Below, piece after piece: positions 1 through 7,933 of a stretch of DNA of 64,000 nt. A model generated the notes under the pieces. The model did no database searches and was not told the origin of the DNA. It worked only from the letters and a program-made list of their open reading frames with translations. Where the stretch lies: contig NZ_JAAWWL010000002.1 in the NCBI RefSeq assembly GCF_012272815.1, positions 124,001 to 188,000 on the forward strand, written 5' to 3'. This DNA is from Croceivirga thetidis. Its GTDB lineage: Bacteria; Bacteroidota; Bacteroidia; Flavobacteriales; Flavobacteriaceae. The first letter of the stretch is position 1. Each line of letters begins with the position of its first letter. The position numbers and the translations under genes were made by a program.

Positions 1-825
1 TTTTTCATCTTCCAAGGCTTCAGAATTCACAAAATCCTTAGAGAATTTGGTAATCCATCCCAAACCGGCTTCAAAAGGTGAAGTCGAGTCATCTATATCG
101 TTTCCGTATAAGCAATACCCCATTTCCAAACGCAAGGTATCCCTTGCCGCCAAACCAATAGGCTTTATACCGAAGTCGGCACCTGCTTCAAATACCTTAT
201 CCCAGATTTGCTTGACTTCTGAGTTCTTACAGTAGATTTCAAAACCACCTGAACCTGTATATCCAGTAGCTGATATAATTACATGGTCAATACCAGCAAA
301 ATCACCAACCACAAAGTTGTAAAACTTTATTTCTGCAAGGTCGTGCGAAGACAAGGATTGCATTGCTTCGACTGCTTTTGGTCCTTGAATTGCCAAAAGG
401 GAATACCCATCGGAAATATTCCGCATTTCAGCACCAAGTTGTGAGTTGTATTTTGATATATGATTCCAGTCTTTTTCAATATTGGAAGCGTTAACAACTA
501 AAAGGTAGGTTTCCTCTTTAATTCGATAGACGATTAAATCATCTACGATGCCCCCGGTTTCATTTGGCAAACAGCTATATTGAGCTTTTCCTATGGTTAA
601 CTTCGACGCGTCGTTTGATGAGACCATTTGAATTAAGTCCAAGGCTTTTGGTCCTTCAATCAAAAACTCTCCCATGTGTGAAACATCAAAAACTCCGACA
701 CCAGTTCTAACCGTTTCATGTTCGGCATTCACCCCCTCATATGATACCGGCATATCAAAACCGGCAAATGGGACCATTTTCGCTCCAAGCGCAACATGGG
801 TGTCGTACAAAGCAGTCTTATTCAT
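1..825 (-). CDS. gcvT: Aminomethyltransferase (glycine cleavage T protein), 3' end cut off by the window
   Basis: T protein of the glycine cleavage system. It takes the aminomethyl group from lipoylated H protein, releasing ammonia and passing the one-carbon unit to tetrahydrofolate in the cytoplasm. About 275 N-terminal residues are visible of a family that usually has about 360. They begin [20 protein letters not shown], followed by [33 protein letters not shown] and the substrate/folate-pocket region [20 protein letters not shown], all typical of GcvT. The ATG at 825 is the natural start and lies 20 bases downstream of a TATCTTTG -7 element. The C-terminal barrel domain lies beyond base 1. 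The gene is followed upstream (825 onward) by the end of the thr operon on the same strand, with a 94-base gap. Confidence 0.95.
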   Translation of the reverse strand, partial: MNKTALYDTHVALGAKMVPFAGFDMPVSYEGVNAEHETVRTGVGVFDVSHMGEFLIEGPKALDLIQMVSSNDASKLTIGKAQYSCLPNETGGIVDDLIVYRIKEETYLLVVNASNIEKDWNHISKYNSQLGAEMRNISDGYSLLAIQGPKAVEAMQSLSSHDLAEIKFYNFVVGDFAGIDHVIISATGYTGSGGFEIYCKNSEVKQIWDKVFEAGADFGIKPIGLAARDTLRLEMGYCLYGNDIDDSTSPFEAGLGWITKFSKDFVNSEALEDEK

Positions 826-845
826 TATATCTAAATTTAGGAATA

Positions 846-853
846 CAAAGATA
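846..853 (-). promoter_or_regulatory. Probable -7 promoter element of gcvT
   Basis: Read on the minus strand the octamer is TATCTTTG, an exact match to the Bacteroidota sigma-70 -7 consensus TAnnTTTG. It sits about 20 bases before the gcvT ATG. No convincing -33 TTTG is seen at the expected 19-20 base spacing, so this is a one-element call. Confidence 0.45.
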
Positions 854-919
854 ACTTCTTAAGACACCAAGTCTAATCTTTTGAACAAAGGATTGTTGCA
901 AACTTTTTTTGGAAAATTG

Positions 920-2215
920 CTAGGCTTTTAGCAATTGCGTTTTAAGTTCTGGGTAAGATTTAATTTTAATGGAAACTTTTTCCCTGTGCATTACCTGCAT
1001 GATCTGAGCAGGAATTTCAGGTGTGATATCCAAGGTTTCTTGCACCACCGGAAGAAATTTTACAGGATGCGCCGTTTCCAAAAAAATACCATAATATTCT
1101 GGGTGCTGCATCAAGAATTTTTTCAATCCCAAATAGCCGACTGCACCATGCGGATCTGCGATGTATTTTGAGTCTTTCTGCAGGCTCTTCATAGCCGCTT
1201 TGGTTTCTTCATCGGTGAACGAGAAAGAGGAAAGGTTCGCCTTCAGTTTTGCAAAATCATTTTCATAAATCTGCTGAATTCGAATAAAATTGCTTGGGTC
1301 ACCCACATCCATAGCATTCGAAATGGTTGCCTTGGATGGTTTAGGGTCATAGCTAGCTGTTTTTAGAAATGTTGGAACAACATCATTAACATTAGTTGCT
1401 GCGATAAAATGCTTGACCGGCATACCCAATTGTTGTGCCATCATGCCGGCGCAAATATTTCCGAAGTTTCCTGAAGGAATGGAGAACACTATTTCCTTGC
1501 CCTTTGATTTAGCCCGTTTGTAAGCGAACAAAAAATAAAACAGTTGTGGCAACCATCTCGCTACGTTAATACTATTGGCTGAAGTCAGCTTTTTATGTGC
1601 AGTAATTTCTGAATCCAAAAATGCTTCTTTGACCATTCGCTGACAGTCGTCAAAAGTGCCATCTACCTCTAGAGCAGTAATGTTTTGACCAAGGGTCGTC
1701 AATTGTTTTTCTTGAATTTCACTTACTTTTCCGCTGGGGTAGAGAATGACGACATCTACTCCTTCAACACCTAGAAATCCATTTGCAACTGCCCCGCCAG
1801 TATCTCCTGAAGTAGCGACTAAAACCGTGACCGATTCTTTTGTGCCTTTTGAGAAATATCCGATACAATTTGCCATGAAACGTGCACCTACATCTTTAAA
1901 TGCCATAGTCGGACCATGAAATAATTCAAGTGTCGCAACATTATGCTCCAATTCAATTATGGGGAAATCAAAATCCAATACACGACCAAGAATTTTGATT
2001 AATTCTGATTCTGGTATTTCGTCACCTACAAATTGAGCTATTGCCTGTTGGGCAATTTCAATATTGGAAAGCTGCTCAATTCCTTCAAAAAAAGAAGTAG
2101 GAAGTGCTGAAATCCCAGAAGGAAAATAGAGTCCTTTATCAGGCGCAATACCGTTGACAACTGCCTCTTCAAAAGTAGCTGTAATTGCATTGTTATTTAA
2201 ACTGTAGTAGGTCAT
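920..2215 (-). CDS. thrC: Threonine synthase
   Basis: PLP enzyme converting O-phosphohomoserine to threonine, the last step of threonine synthesis. With the start at MTYYSLNNNA it is 431 residues. The PLP lysine is K107 in HGPTMAFKDVGARF. ATSGDTGGAVANG and SIPSGNFGNICAG are the phosphate- and substrate-binding loops of this fold. An in-frame ATG at 2239 would add eight residues but overlaps thrB. The start at 2215 fits family N-termini and leaves one base between the thrB TAA and the thrC ATG (TAA-A-ATG). It is the last gene of thrA-thrB-thrC, so it is probably translated by reinitiation after thrB. No clear terminator follows; a 94-base gap separates it from gcvT. Confidence 0.95.
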   Translation of the reverse strand: MTYYSLNNNAITATFEEAVVNGIAPDKGLYFPSGISALPTSFFEGIEQLSNIEIAQQAIAQFVGDEIPESELIKILGRVLDFDFPIIELEHNVATLELFHGPTMAFKDVGARFMANCIGYFSKGTKESVTVLVATSGDTGGAVANGFLGVEGVDVVILYPSGKVSEIQEKQLTTLGQNITALEVDGTFDDCQRMVKEAFLDSEITAHKKLTSANSINVARWLPQLFYFLFAYKRAKSKGKEIVFSIPSGNFGNICAGMMAQQLGMPVKHFIAATNVNDVVPTFLKTASYDPKPSKATISNAMDVGDPSNFIRIQQIYENDFAKLKANLSSFSFTDEETKAAMKSLQKDSKYIADPHGAVGYLGLKKFLMQHPEYYGIFLETAHPVKFLPVVQETLDITPEIPAQIMQVMHREKVSIKIKSYPELKTQLLKA

Positions 2216-2216
2216 T

Positions 2217-3137
2217 TTAAATTTTTTTACAGCCATCAAGATTTATACCTGACACATGAATGTCAAAATCAACACCAACGCCGGCATACACTTCTTCCAT
2301 TTGTTTTGCCACTTTTTTTGCTGTTTCCTCACCTTTTGAAAGTGCAAATACAGAAGGCCCTGAACCTGAAATACCAACTCCTAATGCACCTGTGTTTAGT
2401 GATTCAACTTTTAGTTCGTCGAATTCAGGAATTAATATCGAACGAATGGGTTCAACAATATGGTCATGTAACGACCTTTGAATTAAATCATAGTCTTCTT
2501 TGAATAGTCCGGCAACTAACCCTCCTAAATTACCCCATTGTTTAATTGCGGTTTTCAGTTGAACGGTATGTCTTAGTATTTTTCTTGAATCTGAAGTCTT
2601 AACTTCAATTTGTGGATGAATTATGGTAGCATAGAGCATGGAAGGCGAAGGAATCGAAATAACATCCAAAGGTTCGTAACTACGTACCAATGCAAAACCA
2701 CCAAATAGTGCTGGTGCAACATTATCTGCATGAGGAACATCACTTGCAAGTTTTTCTCCCTGCATGGCAAATTCTACCAATTCTAAATTTGAAAATGGCC
2801 TACCCAATAATTCATTCATTCCCCAGACCGCTCCTGCAGAACTAGCTGCGCTACTACCAATTCCGCTACCGGGCTTTATTTTTTTGTGTATTTCTATTTC
2901 AAAACCACCCTTGAAATCGGCTTTTTGCAAAAATGCCTGTGCAGCAACACCCGCAACATTTTTTTCGGTTTCAAGAGGTAGATCTTGGCCAGTAATACGT
3001 GAAATTTTAATACCTGAGGTATTTGTTTTTCGCAAGACCATTTCATCACCAACTGATTCTAGGGCAACACCCAGTACATCGAACCCACAAGAGATGTTTG
3101 CAATCGTGGCTGGGCAAAAAACACTGATTTCTTCCAT
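2217..3137 (-). CDS. thrB: Homoserine kinase
   Basis: GHMP-family kinase that phosphorylates homoserine with ATP, giving the ThrC substrate. The 306 residues match the usual length. The N-terminal VFCPATIANISCGFDVLG motif, the Gly/Ser-rich ATP loop PGSGIGSSAASSAG at about residues 89-102, and the C-terminal GISGSGPSVFAL motif are the three GHMP signatures. It starts one base after the thrA stop (TAA-G-ATG) and ends one base before thrC. The three genes therefore make one transcript with stepwise reinitiation. Nothing unusual is seen in the protein. Confidence 0.95.
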   Translation of the reverse strand: MEEISVFCPATIANISCGFDVLGVALESVGDEMVLRKTNTSGIKISRITGQDLPLETEKNVAGVAAQAFLQKADFKGGFEIEIHKKIKPGSGIGSSAASSAGAVWGMNELLGRPFSNLELVEFAMQGEKLASDVPHADNVAPALFGGFALVRSYEPLDVISIPSPSMLYATIIHPQIEVKTSDSRKILRHTVQLKTAIKQWGNLGGLVAGLFKEDYDLIQRSLHDHIVEPIRSILIPEFDELKVESLNTGALGVGISGSGPSVFALSKGEETAKKVAKQMEEVYAGVGVDFDIHVSGINLDGCKKI

Positions 3138-3138
3138 C

Positions 3139-5586
3139 TTAGTAATTGGCTATTCGTATAATGTCTGCGAAAATCCCTGAGGCAGTAACATCTGCTCCGG
3201 CCCCGGCCCCCTTAATTATCAAAGGTTGATTTCGATATCTGTCGGTGAAGAATAACACAATATTATCGCTGCCTTCTAGATTGTAGAAATCATGACCTAC
3301 CGGTATTTCTTGTAATCCGACTATTGCTTTCCCATTTTCGAAACGAGCCACGTATTTTAGTTTGCAATTTTTTTCATTTGCCTTTTTATAGATGGACTGA
3401 AAATGTTCTTCATGCTTTTTAAGCGAATTGAAAAAATCTGTGTTATTATTGGTTTCCAGTGCTTCTTGTGGCAAGAAGGAATCGTTTTTAATATCATCAA
3501 TATTCAATTCATATCCGCTTTCTCTGGCAAGAATTAGAATCTTACGCATTACATCTACACCGCTTAGGTCTATTTTGGGATCCGGTTCGGTATAACCTTC
3601 TTCCTGGGCCTGTTTTACGATTTCTTCGAAAGTTATTTCCGAATTGAAATTGTTGAACACGAAATTTAAACTACCAGATAATACAGCTTGAATTTTGTGC
3701 ACACGGTCCCCGGAGGTTATTAAATGTCGTAAGGTGTCCAAAATTGGCAACCCGGCCCCAACATTGGTTTCAAAAAGGAAAGGGGAATTGTATTTTTTTG
3801 ATGATTGCTTCAATTCAGTATAATTACTGTACGCAGAAGAGCAGGCTATTTTGTTACATGTAACTACCGAAATGCTGCTTTTTAAATAATCGTTGTAGCT
3901 AAATGCTATTTCTTCACTGGCTGTGTTATCAACGAAAATGCTATTTCGGTAATTGAGTTGTTGTACATTTCTAAGAAACTTTTTCAAGTCGGCTTTCTGC
4001 CCTTTTTCAAGCTCTTCCTCCCATTTTTTGGTATTTATTCCTCCTTCTCTAAAGACCATTTTTCTAGAATTCGAAATTCCAATAACACGAACGTTCAATT
4101 GCATTTCGTTCTTCAGATAGCTCTTTTGCTTGTTCAACTGGTCCATAAGTTTAGAACCTACATTTCCAACACCCATGATGTAAAGATTGAGCTGCTTGGT
4201 AATACTTTCAAAAAAGGCCTCATGTAAAGAATTTAATGCCTTTTTCACATCATTTTCATCAATAACAGCAGATATATTACGCTCAGAGGCCCCTTGTGCA
4301 ATAGCACGAATATTCACATTGTTTTTACCTAAAGTGCTGAACATTTTGCCACTTAAACCCTGATGGCTCTTCATATTTTCTCCAACCAAAGCAATAATTG
4401 CCAAATCCTTTTCAATAATGACCGGTTTTAGTCTTTTGGTCAAAATCTCGTATTCAAATGCTTGGTTAAGTGCGTTCTCGGCCCTTTTTGCTTCTGATTG
4501 GTCAATACCAACACAAATCGAATGTTCTGAAGACGCTTGTGTTATCAAAACAACACTGATATTTTTCGAAGAAAGCGTTTCAAAGAAGCGTTTTGAAACA
4601 CCAGGAATTCCAATCATGCTCGGACCTTCCAAAGAAATCAACGCTGTATTGCCTACGTGGCTTATGCCTTTTACAGTTTTGTCATTTACATCAAGCTTTT
4701 TGGTAATCAAAGTTCCTTCATCTTGAGGTTCGAAGGTGTTTTTGATTCGTATGGGAATTTCTTTTGCCAATACTGGTTGTACCGTAGGTGGGTATAGAAC
4801 TTTTGCACCAAAATGTGATAGTTCCATTGCTTCTTCGTATGATATTTGGGAAACACATTTGGCCTGTTTTACAATTTTAGGATTCGCCGTAAACATGCCA
4901 CTGACATCAGTCCAAATTTGAAGTTCTTCGGCATCAATAGCGGCAGCAATAATTGCCGCAGTATAATCAGAACCTCCCCGGCCTAATGTTGTATGGTCCC
5001 CTTCAACTGAAGAAGCAACAAAACCCGGCACAACGACCACAGTACTATCATTACTCCTGAAAAATTCCTTACAGGTTTTATCAGTAGCTTTAAAATCGAC
5101 ATTGGCCTTAGCAAAATTGGCATCGGTTGTTATCAGTTCTCGGCCAGACTTCAAAATGGTACCGAGCTTTTTCGATTTGAAATATTCCGAAATAATATAA
5201 GATGAAAGCAATTCACCATAGCTCACAACCTTATCGGAAAGTCTTGATGTAGTTTCACCAATTAAAAAAGCACCTTCCAATAAAGTTTCCAAATCGTTCA
5301 ATTCGCCTTTTACCCAACTTAAAATTGTGCTTTGCTTTGTAATAGGAAAAAGTGATTTGATGGTGTCTAAATGCCGCTTTTCTATTTTCGACAAGGTGTT
5401 TTCATAGCCATAGTCCTTATTTGAAGCTTGATTCAAAGCGGTCAAAAGCAAATCCGTAATGCCACCAAGAGCTGACACAACAACAACTAGTTTTTTTTCT
5501 TTAGCGCTTTCGCTAACGATTTGTTTGACTAGATTAATATTTTTTGCATTGGCTACTGAGGTACCGCCAAATTTTAAAACTTTCAT
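3139..5586 (-). CDS. thrA: Bifunctional aspartate kinase / homoserine dehydrogenase I
   Basis: Fusion enzyme catalysing the first and third steps of the aspartate-to-threonine pathway. Residues about 1-450 form the aspartokinase (KFGGTSVAN at residues 5-13, GRGGSDYTAA, then two ACT-type regulatory segments including SLEGPSMIGIPGVSKR and LVGENMKSHQGLSGKMF). From about residue 465 to 815 is homoserine dehydrogenase, with the NAD(P) loop MGVGNVGSKL near residue 470, GLPILDTLRHL, GSLNFVFN and EGYTEPDPKIDLSGVDV, ending with GAGAGADVTASGIFADI. The length of 815 is normal for ThrA. It is the first gene of thrABC. The ACT segments imply feedback control, presumably by threonine. The 232 bases upstream are shared with the divergent nnrD gene and contain a short palindrome at 5648-5660. 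Confidence 0.96.
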   Translation of the reverse strand: MKVLKFGGTSVANAKNINLVKQIVSESAKEKKLVVVVSALGGITDLLLTALNQASNKDYGYENTLSKIEKRHLDTIKSLFPITKQSTILSWVKGELNDLETLLEGAFLIGETTSRLSDKVVSYGELLSSYIISEYFKSKKLGTILKSGRELITTDANFAKANVDFKATDKTCKEFFRSNDSTVVVVPGFVASSVEGDHTTLGRGGSDYTAAIIAAAIDAEELQIWTDVSGMFTANPKIVKQAKCVSQISYEEAMELSHFGAKVLYPPTVQPVLAKEIPIRIKNTFEPQDEGTLITKKLDVNDKTVKGISHVGNTALISLEGPSMIGIPGVSKRFFETLSSKNISVVLITQASSEHSICVGIDQSEAKRAENALNQAFEYEILTKRLKPVIIEKDLAIIALVGENMKSHQGLSGKMFSTLGKNNVNIRAIAQGASERNISAVIDENDVKKALNSLHEAFFESITKQLNLYIMGVGNVGSKLMDQLNKQKSYLKNEMQLNVRVIGISNSRKMVFREGGINTKKWEEELEKGQKADLKKFLRNVQQLNYRNSIFVDNTASEEIAFSYNDYLKSSISVVTCNKIACSSAYSNYTELKQSSKKYNSPFLFETNVGAGLPILDTLRHLITSGDRVHKIQAVLSGSLNFVFNNFNSEITFEEIVKQAQEEGYTEPDPKIDLSGVDVMRKILILARESGYELNIDDIKNDSFLPQEALETNNNTDFFNSLKKHEEHFQSIYKKANEKNCKLKYVARFENGKAIVGLQEIPVGHDFYNLEGSDNIVLFFTDRYRNQPLIIKGAGAGADVTASGIFADIIRIANY

Positions 5587-5647
5587 TGACTTATTTTACT
5601 GGATGAAAAAAGAGTACGGATTGTTGAAGATATATAAGTAAAGACGA

Positions 5648-5660
5648 CCCCTAAGGGGTT
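5648..5660. promoter_or_regulatory. 13-base perfect palindrome between thrA and nnrD
   Basis: ACCCCT-A-AGGGGT is a perfect inverted repeat around one base, 62 bases before the thrA start on the minus strand. It has no U-run of its own, so it does not look like a terminator. An operator or a short leader hairpin is possible. Function is unknown. Confidence 0.3.
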
Positions 5661-5818
5661 GTGAAAAAGTTAAGGTCTTTATTTAATACTGACATGACTT
5701 TGAGCTGGTTATATAGTCTAATGCATCAATGAGGGGCTAAAGTAGTATTTTCGAAGTCCTTTGACAACAATCGTTGCATTTTTAATGAAATCTTGAAGAA
5801 ACACAATAATTAAAACAG

Positions 5819-7345
5819 ATGAAGGTATTTTCTGGGCAACAAATTTACCAAGCTGATAAAATAACCGCTGAAAATCAAAATATAACCAGCGACATATTGA
5901 TGGAACGAGCTGCCGAACAAATTTTTAATTGGTTGCATCACCGTTTGCAAGGTGCCAAGGTAGGGATTCATCTGTTTTGCGGTATCGGTAATAATGGGGG
6001 AGATGGGATTGCCTTAGCACGGATGTTATTGGAGAATGACTATCAAATATTCGTTTACATTGTTAATTACAGCGAAAAACGTTCAAAAGATTTTTTATTG
6101 AACCTGGGGCGGCTTAAAGACCGAAAAGTATGGCCCACCTATTTGGATGAAAAGTCAGAGCTGCCAAACATTCATCCTCAAGATATTATTATTGATGGAA
6201 TATTTGGGATTGGTTTAAATCGAAACCCGGATAATTGGGTTGTCAATTTAATTAAGCACTTAAACAGTATTCCGGCGTTTACCTTATCTATAGACATTCC
6301 ATCCGGTCTTTTTTTGGAAAAGGTTCCTGATAACCCAGATGGAGTCATAAGAGCCGAGCATGTTTTGACATTTCAATTTCCAAAATTGGTTTTCTTTTTA
6401 CCTGAAACGGGAATTTTTCTACAGAATTGGGAAGTACTTGATATCGGACTAGATCAAAATTTTGTCAAAGGCGAAGCTGCACCCTATGAGTTTATAGGAA
6501 AGTTTGAGGTTTTACCAATGTATCGACCCAGATTAAAATTCTCTCACAAAGGCAACTTTGGCCATGTATTGAGCGTAGGTGGAAGTTATGGTAAAATAGG
6601 TGCGCTAATACTTGCTAGTAAAGCAAGTTTGGAATCTGGGGCAGGACTTGTTACGGCTTATGCGCCTGAATGTGGTTATATTCCTATTCAAGTTGCTTTG
6701 CCAGAAGCAATGGTACTTACGAATGGAACTAACGAAATTGAAAAGATAGTCCACAGTCTACAAATAGCTTCAGTCACCGTCGGCATGGGTATGGGAACCA
6801 AAGAAGCTACCGCTAATGGATTCAAAGAATTCTTAAAAGCCAATAAAGTACCGATAGTATTGGATGCTGATGCGCTGAACATATTAGCTGAACAGCCTTC
6901 TCTTCTGAATTTGTTACCCGCGCTATCGGTATTGACGCCACATCCTGGAGAATTAAAGCGCTTGTTAGGTAAATGGAAAGATGATTTCGAAAAGTTGGAA
7001 AAAGCAAAGGAGTTTGCATCCAAGTACGATTTAATACTGGTATTAAAGGGAGCCCATACAATTACCATCTATAACAATTTAGGTTATATAAATTCTACAG
7101 GAAATCCTGGAATGGCTACTGCTGGAAGTGGAGATGTGCTCGCGGGAATAATCTCGGGTCTTATCGCGCAAGGATATTCAAACCTACAAGCAAGTATTTT
7201 TGGGGTTTTTCTTCATGGTCTTGCAGGTGATATTGCGGTTATGAACCATGGTTATGAAGCCCTATCTGCAACTAAGTTGATTGATAATATCGGCAAAGCC
7301 TTTAAAGAATTATTCAGAAGACCTGAAGAGCAAAAGGGAGATTAA
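5819..7345 (+). CDS. nnrD: Bifunctional NAD(P)H-hydrate epimerase / ADP-dependent NAD(P)H-hydrate dehydratase
   Basis: Repair enzyme for hydrated NAD(P)H. The N-terminal YjeF_N domain (residues about 1-215) epimerises R- and S-NAD(P)HX, and the C-terminal carbohydrate-kinase-like domain (about 225-500) dehydrates the S form using ADP. Seen motifs: FCGIGNNGGDGIALAR (nucleotide loop of the epimerase), DIPSGL, GHVLSVGGSYGKIGA, LTPHPGELKRLLG and the catalytic stretch GNPGMATAGSGDVLAGI. The length of 508 is normal for the fused enzyme. It is transcribed divergently from thrABC. Its 3' end overlaps the 3' end of the next, convergent gene by four bases. Confidence 0.94.
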   Translation: MKVFSGQQIYQADKITAENQNITSDILMERAAEQIFNWLHHRLQGAKVGIHLFCGIGNNGGDGIALARMLLENDYQIFVYIVNYSEKRSKDFLLNLGRLKDRKVWPTYLDEKSELPNIHPQDIIIDGIFGIGLNRNPDNWVVNLIKHLNSIPAFTLSIDIPSGLFLEKVPDNPDGVIRAEHVLTFQFPKLVFFLPETGIFLQNWEVLDIGLDQNFVKGEAAPYEFIGKFEVLPMYRPRLKFSHKGNFGHVLSVGGSYGKIGALILASKASLESGAGLVTAYAPECGYIPIQVALPEAMVLTNGTNEIEKIVHSLQIASVTVGMGMGTKEATANGFKEFLKANKVPIVLDADALNILAEQPSLLNLLPALSVLTPHPGELKRLLGKWKDDFEKLEKAKEFASKYDLILVLKGAHTITIYNNLGYINSTGNPGMATAGSGDVLAGIISGLIAQGYSNLQASIFGVFLHGLAGDIAVMNHGYEALSATKLIDNIGKAFKELFRRPEEQKGD

Positions 7346-7767
7346 TTGGCTTTTTTCAAAGAGTTTCGACCCAATTTCTTTTTTACCCAAGCCAATGCAT
7401 TTTTATACTCGATAAAGAACTCCATGTTCTTTTTGTAAAAGAGTTTTTCGATACCAAAATTATGCATGTCGATTTCTTTGCGAGAGACAATGGCAAAGGC
7501 CTTCAAATTATCAAGCCCTCTTAGGTAGGTATAAATGGTTGGATCAATTGCATAGGAGTTGTAGCGGTAACTTATGTACCCAAAGTTTTTGCCTCTGAAG
7601 TGTATTTCAGAAATCCCAATTAATTGATAAGCTCGTTCTAAAGTTATGGTGGTTCCTTCTTTAAAGCTCGAAACCATGTAATCACTAAAAACTTTGACGT
7701 TTCCAAAGTCTAGATCATACTCCCTTACCAAATCAGGGTTGTTCTCCAATCGAATATTCATTTTCAT
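7342..7767 (-). CDS. Conserved-looking hypothetical protein, 141 residues
   Basis: I do not recognise the family. It is a cytoplasmic-looking protein of 141 residues (139 if the second ATG at MNIRLENN is used), without a signal peptide or membrane segment. It has an N-terminal charged/beta-rich part, an FRGKNFGYISYRYNSYAIDP stretch rich in aromatic residues, and a basic C-terminus (AWVKKKLGRNSLKKAN). Its 3' end overlaps that of nnrD by four bases (convergent). On the minus strand it is separated from clpC by a strong bidirectional terminator, so it is likely transcribed alone. A TATTTTCG sequence about 15-25 bases upstream resembles the -7 element with one mismatch. The size and aromatic content are vaguely like SpoIIAA/STAS-type small domains, but I would not assign that. 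Confidence 0.75.
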   Translation of the reverse strand: MKMNIRLENNPDLVREYDLDFGNVKVFSDYMVSSFKEGTTITLERAYQLIGISEIHFRGKNFGYISYRYNSYAIDPTIYTYLRGLDNLKAFAIVSRKEIDMHNFGIEKLFYKKNMEFFIEYKNALAWVKKKLGRNSLKKAN

Positions 7768-7883
7768 TCATATAGTGTGAAACGAAAATAGACAGACTCT
7801 GAAAGGAGGGTAAAAAAATTAGATTAATGGCAAAATATAGCGACAAATACGAGGTTTGAATAGAAATAGCATAAAAATGAAAG

Positions 7884-7912
7884 AAAAAAGCCTCACATTG
7901 TGAGGCTTTTTT
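7884..7912. terminator. Bidirectional rho-independent terminator between clpC and the 141-residue gene
   Basis: Perfect 13-base-pair stem AAAAAAGCCTCAC / GTGAGGCTTTTTT with an ATT loop. Because the A-run and T-run flank both sides, it can end transcription in both directions. It lies 22 bases past the clpC stop and is the obvious clpC terminator. Confidence 0.85.
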
Positions 7913-7933
7913 AAGTACTTATTTTAGAACCAC

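Noticed and set aside
2216-2239. Upstream ATG for thrC
   Set aside because: It would place the first eight codons inside thrB and adds residues unlike family N-termini; the ATG at 2215 fits better.
5587-5818. Threonine attenuator leader peptide upstream of thrA
   Set aside because: No short reading frame rich in Thr/Ile codons and no terminator/antiterminator pair was found on the minus strand.
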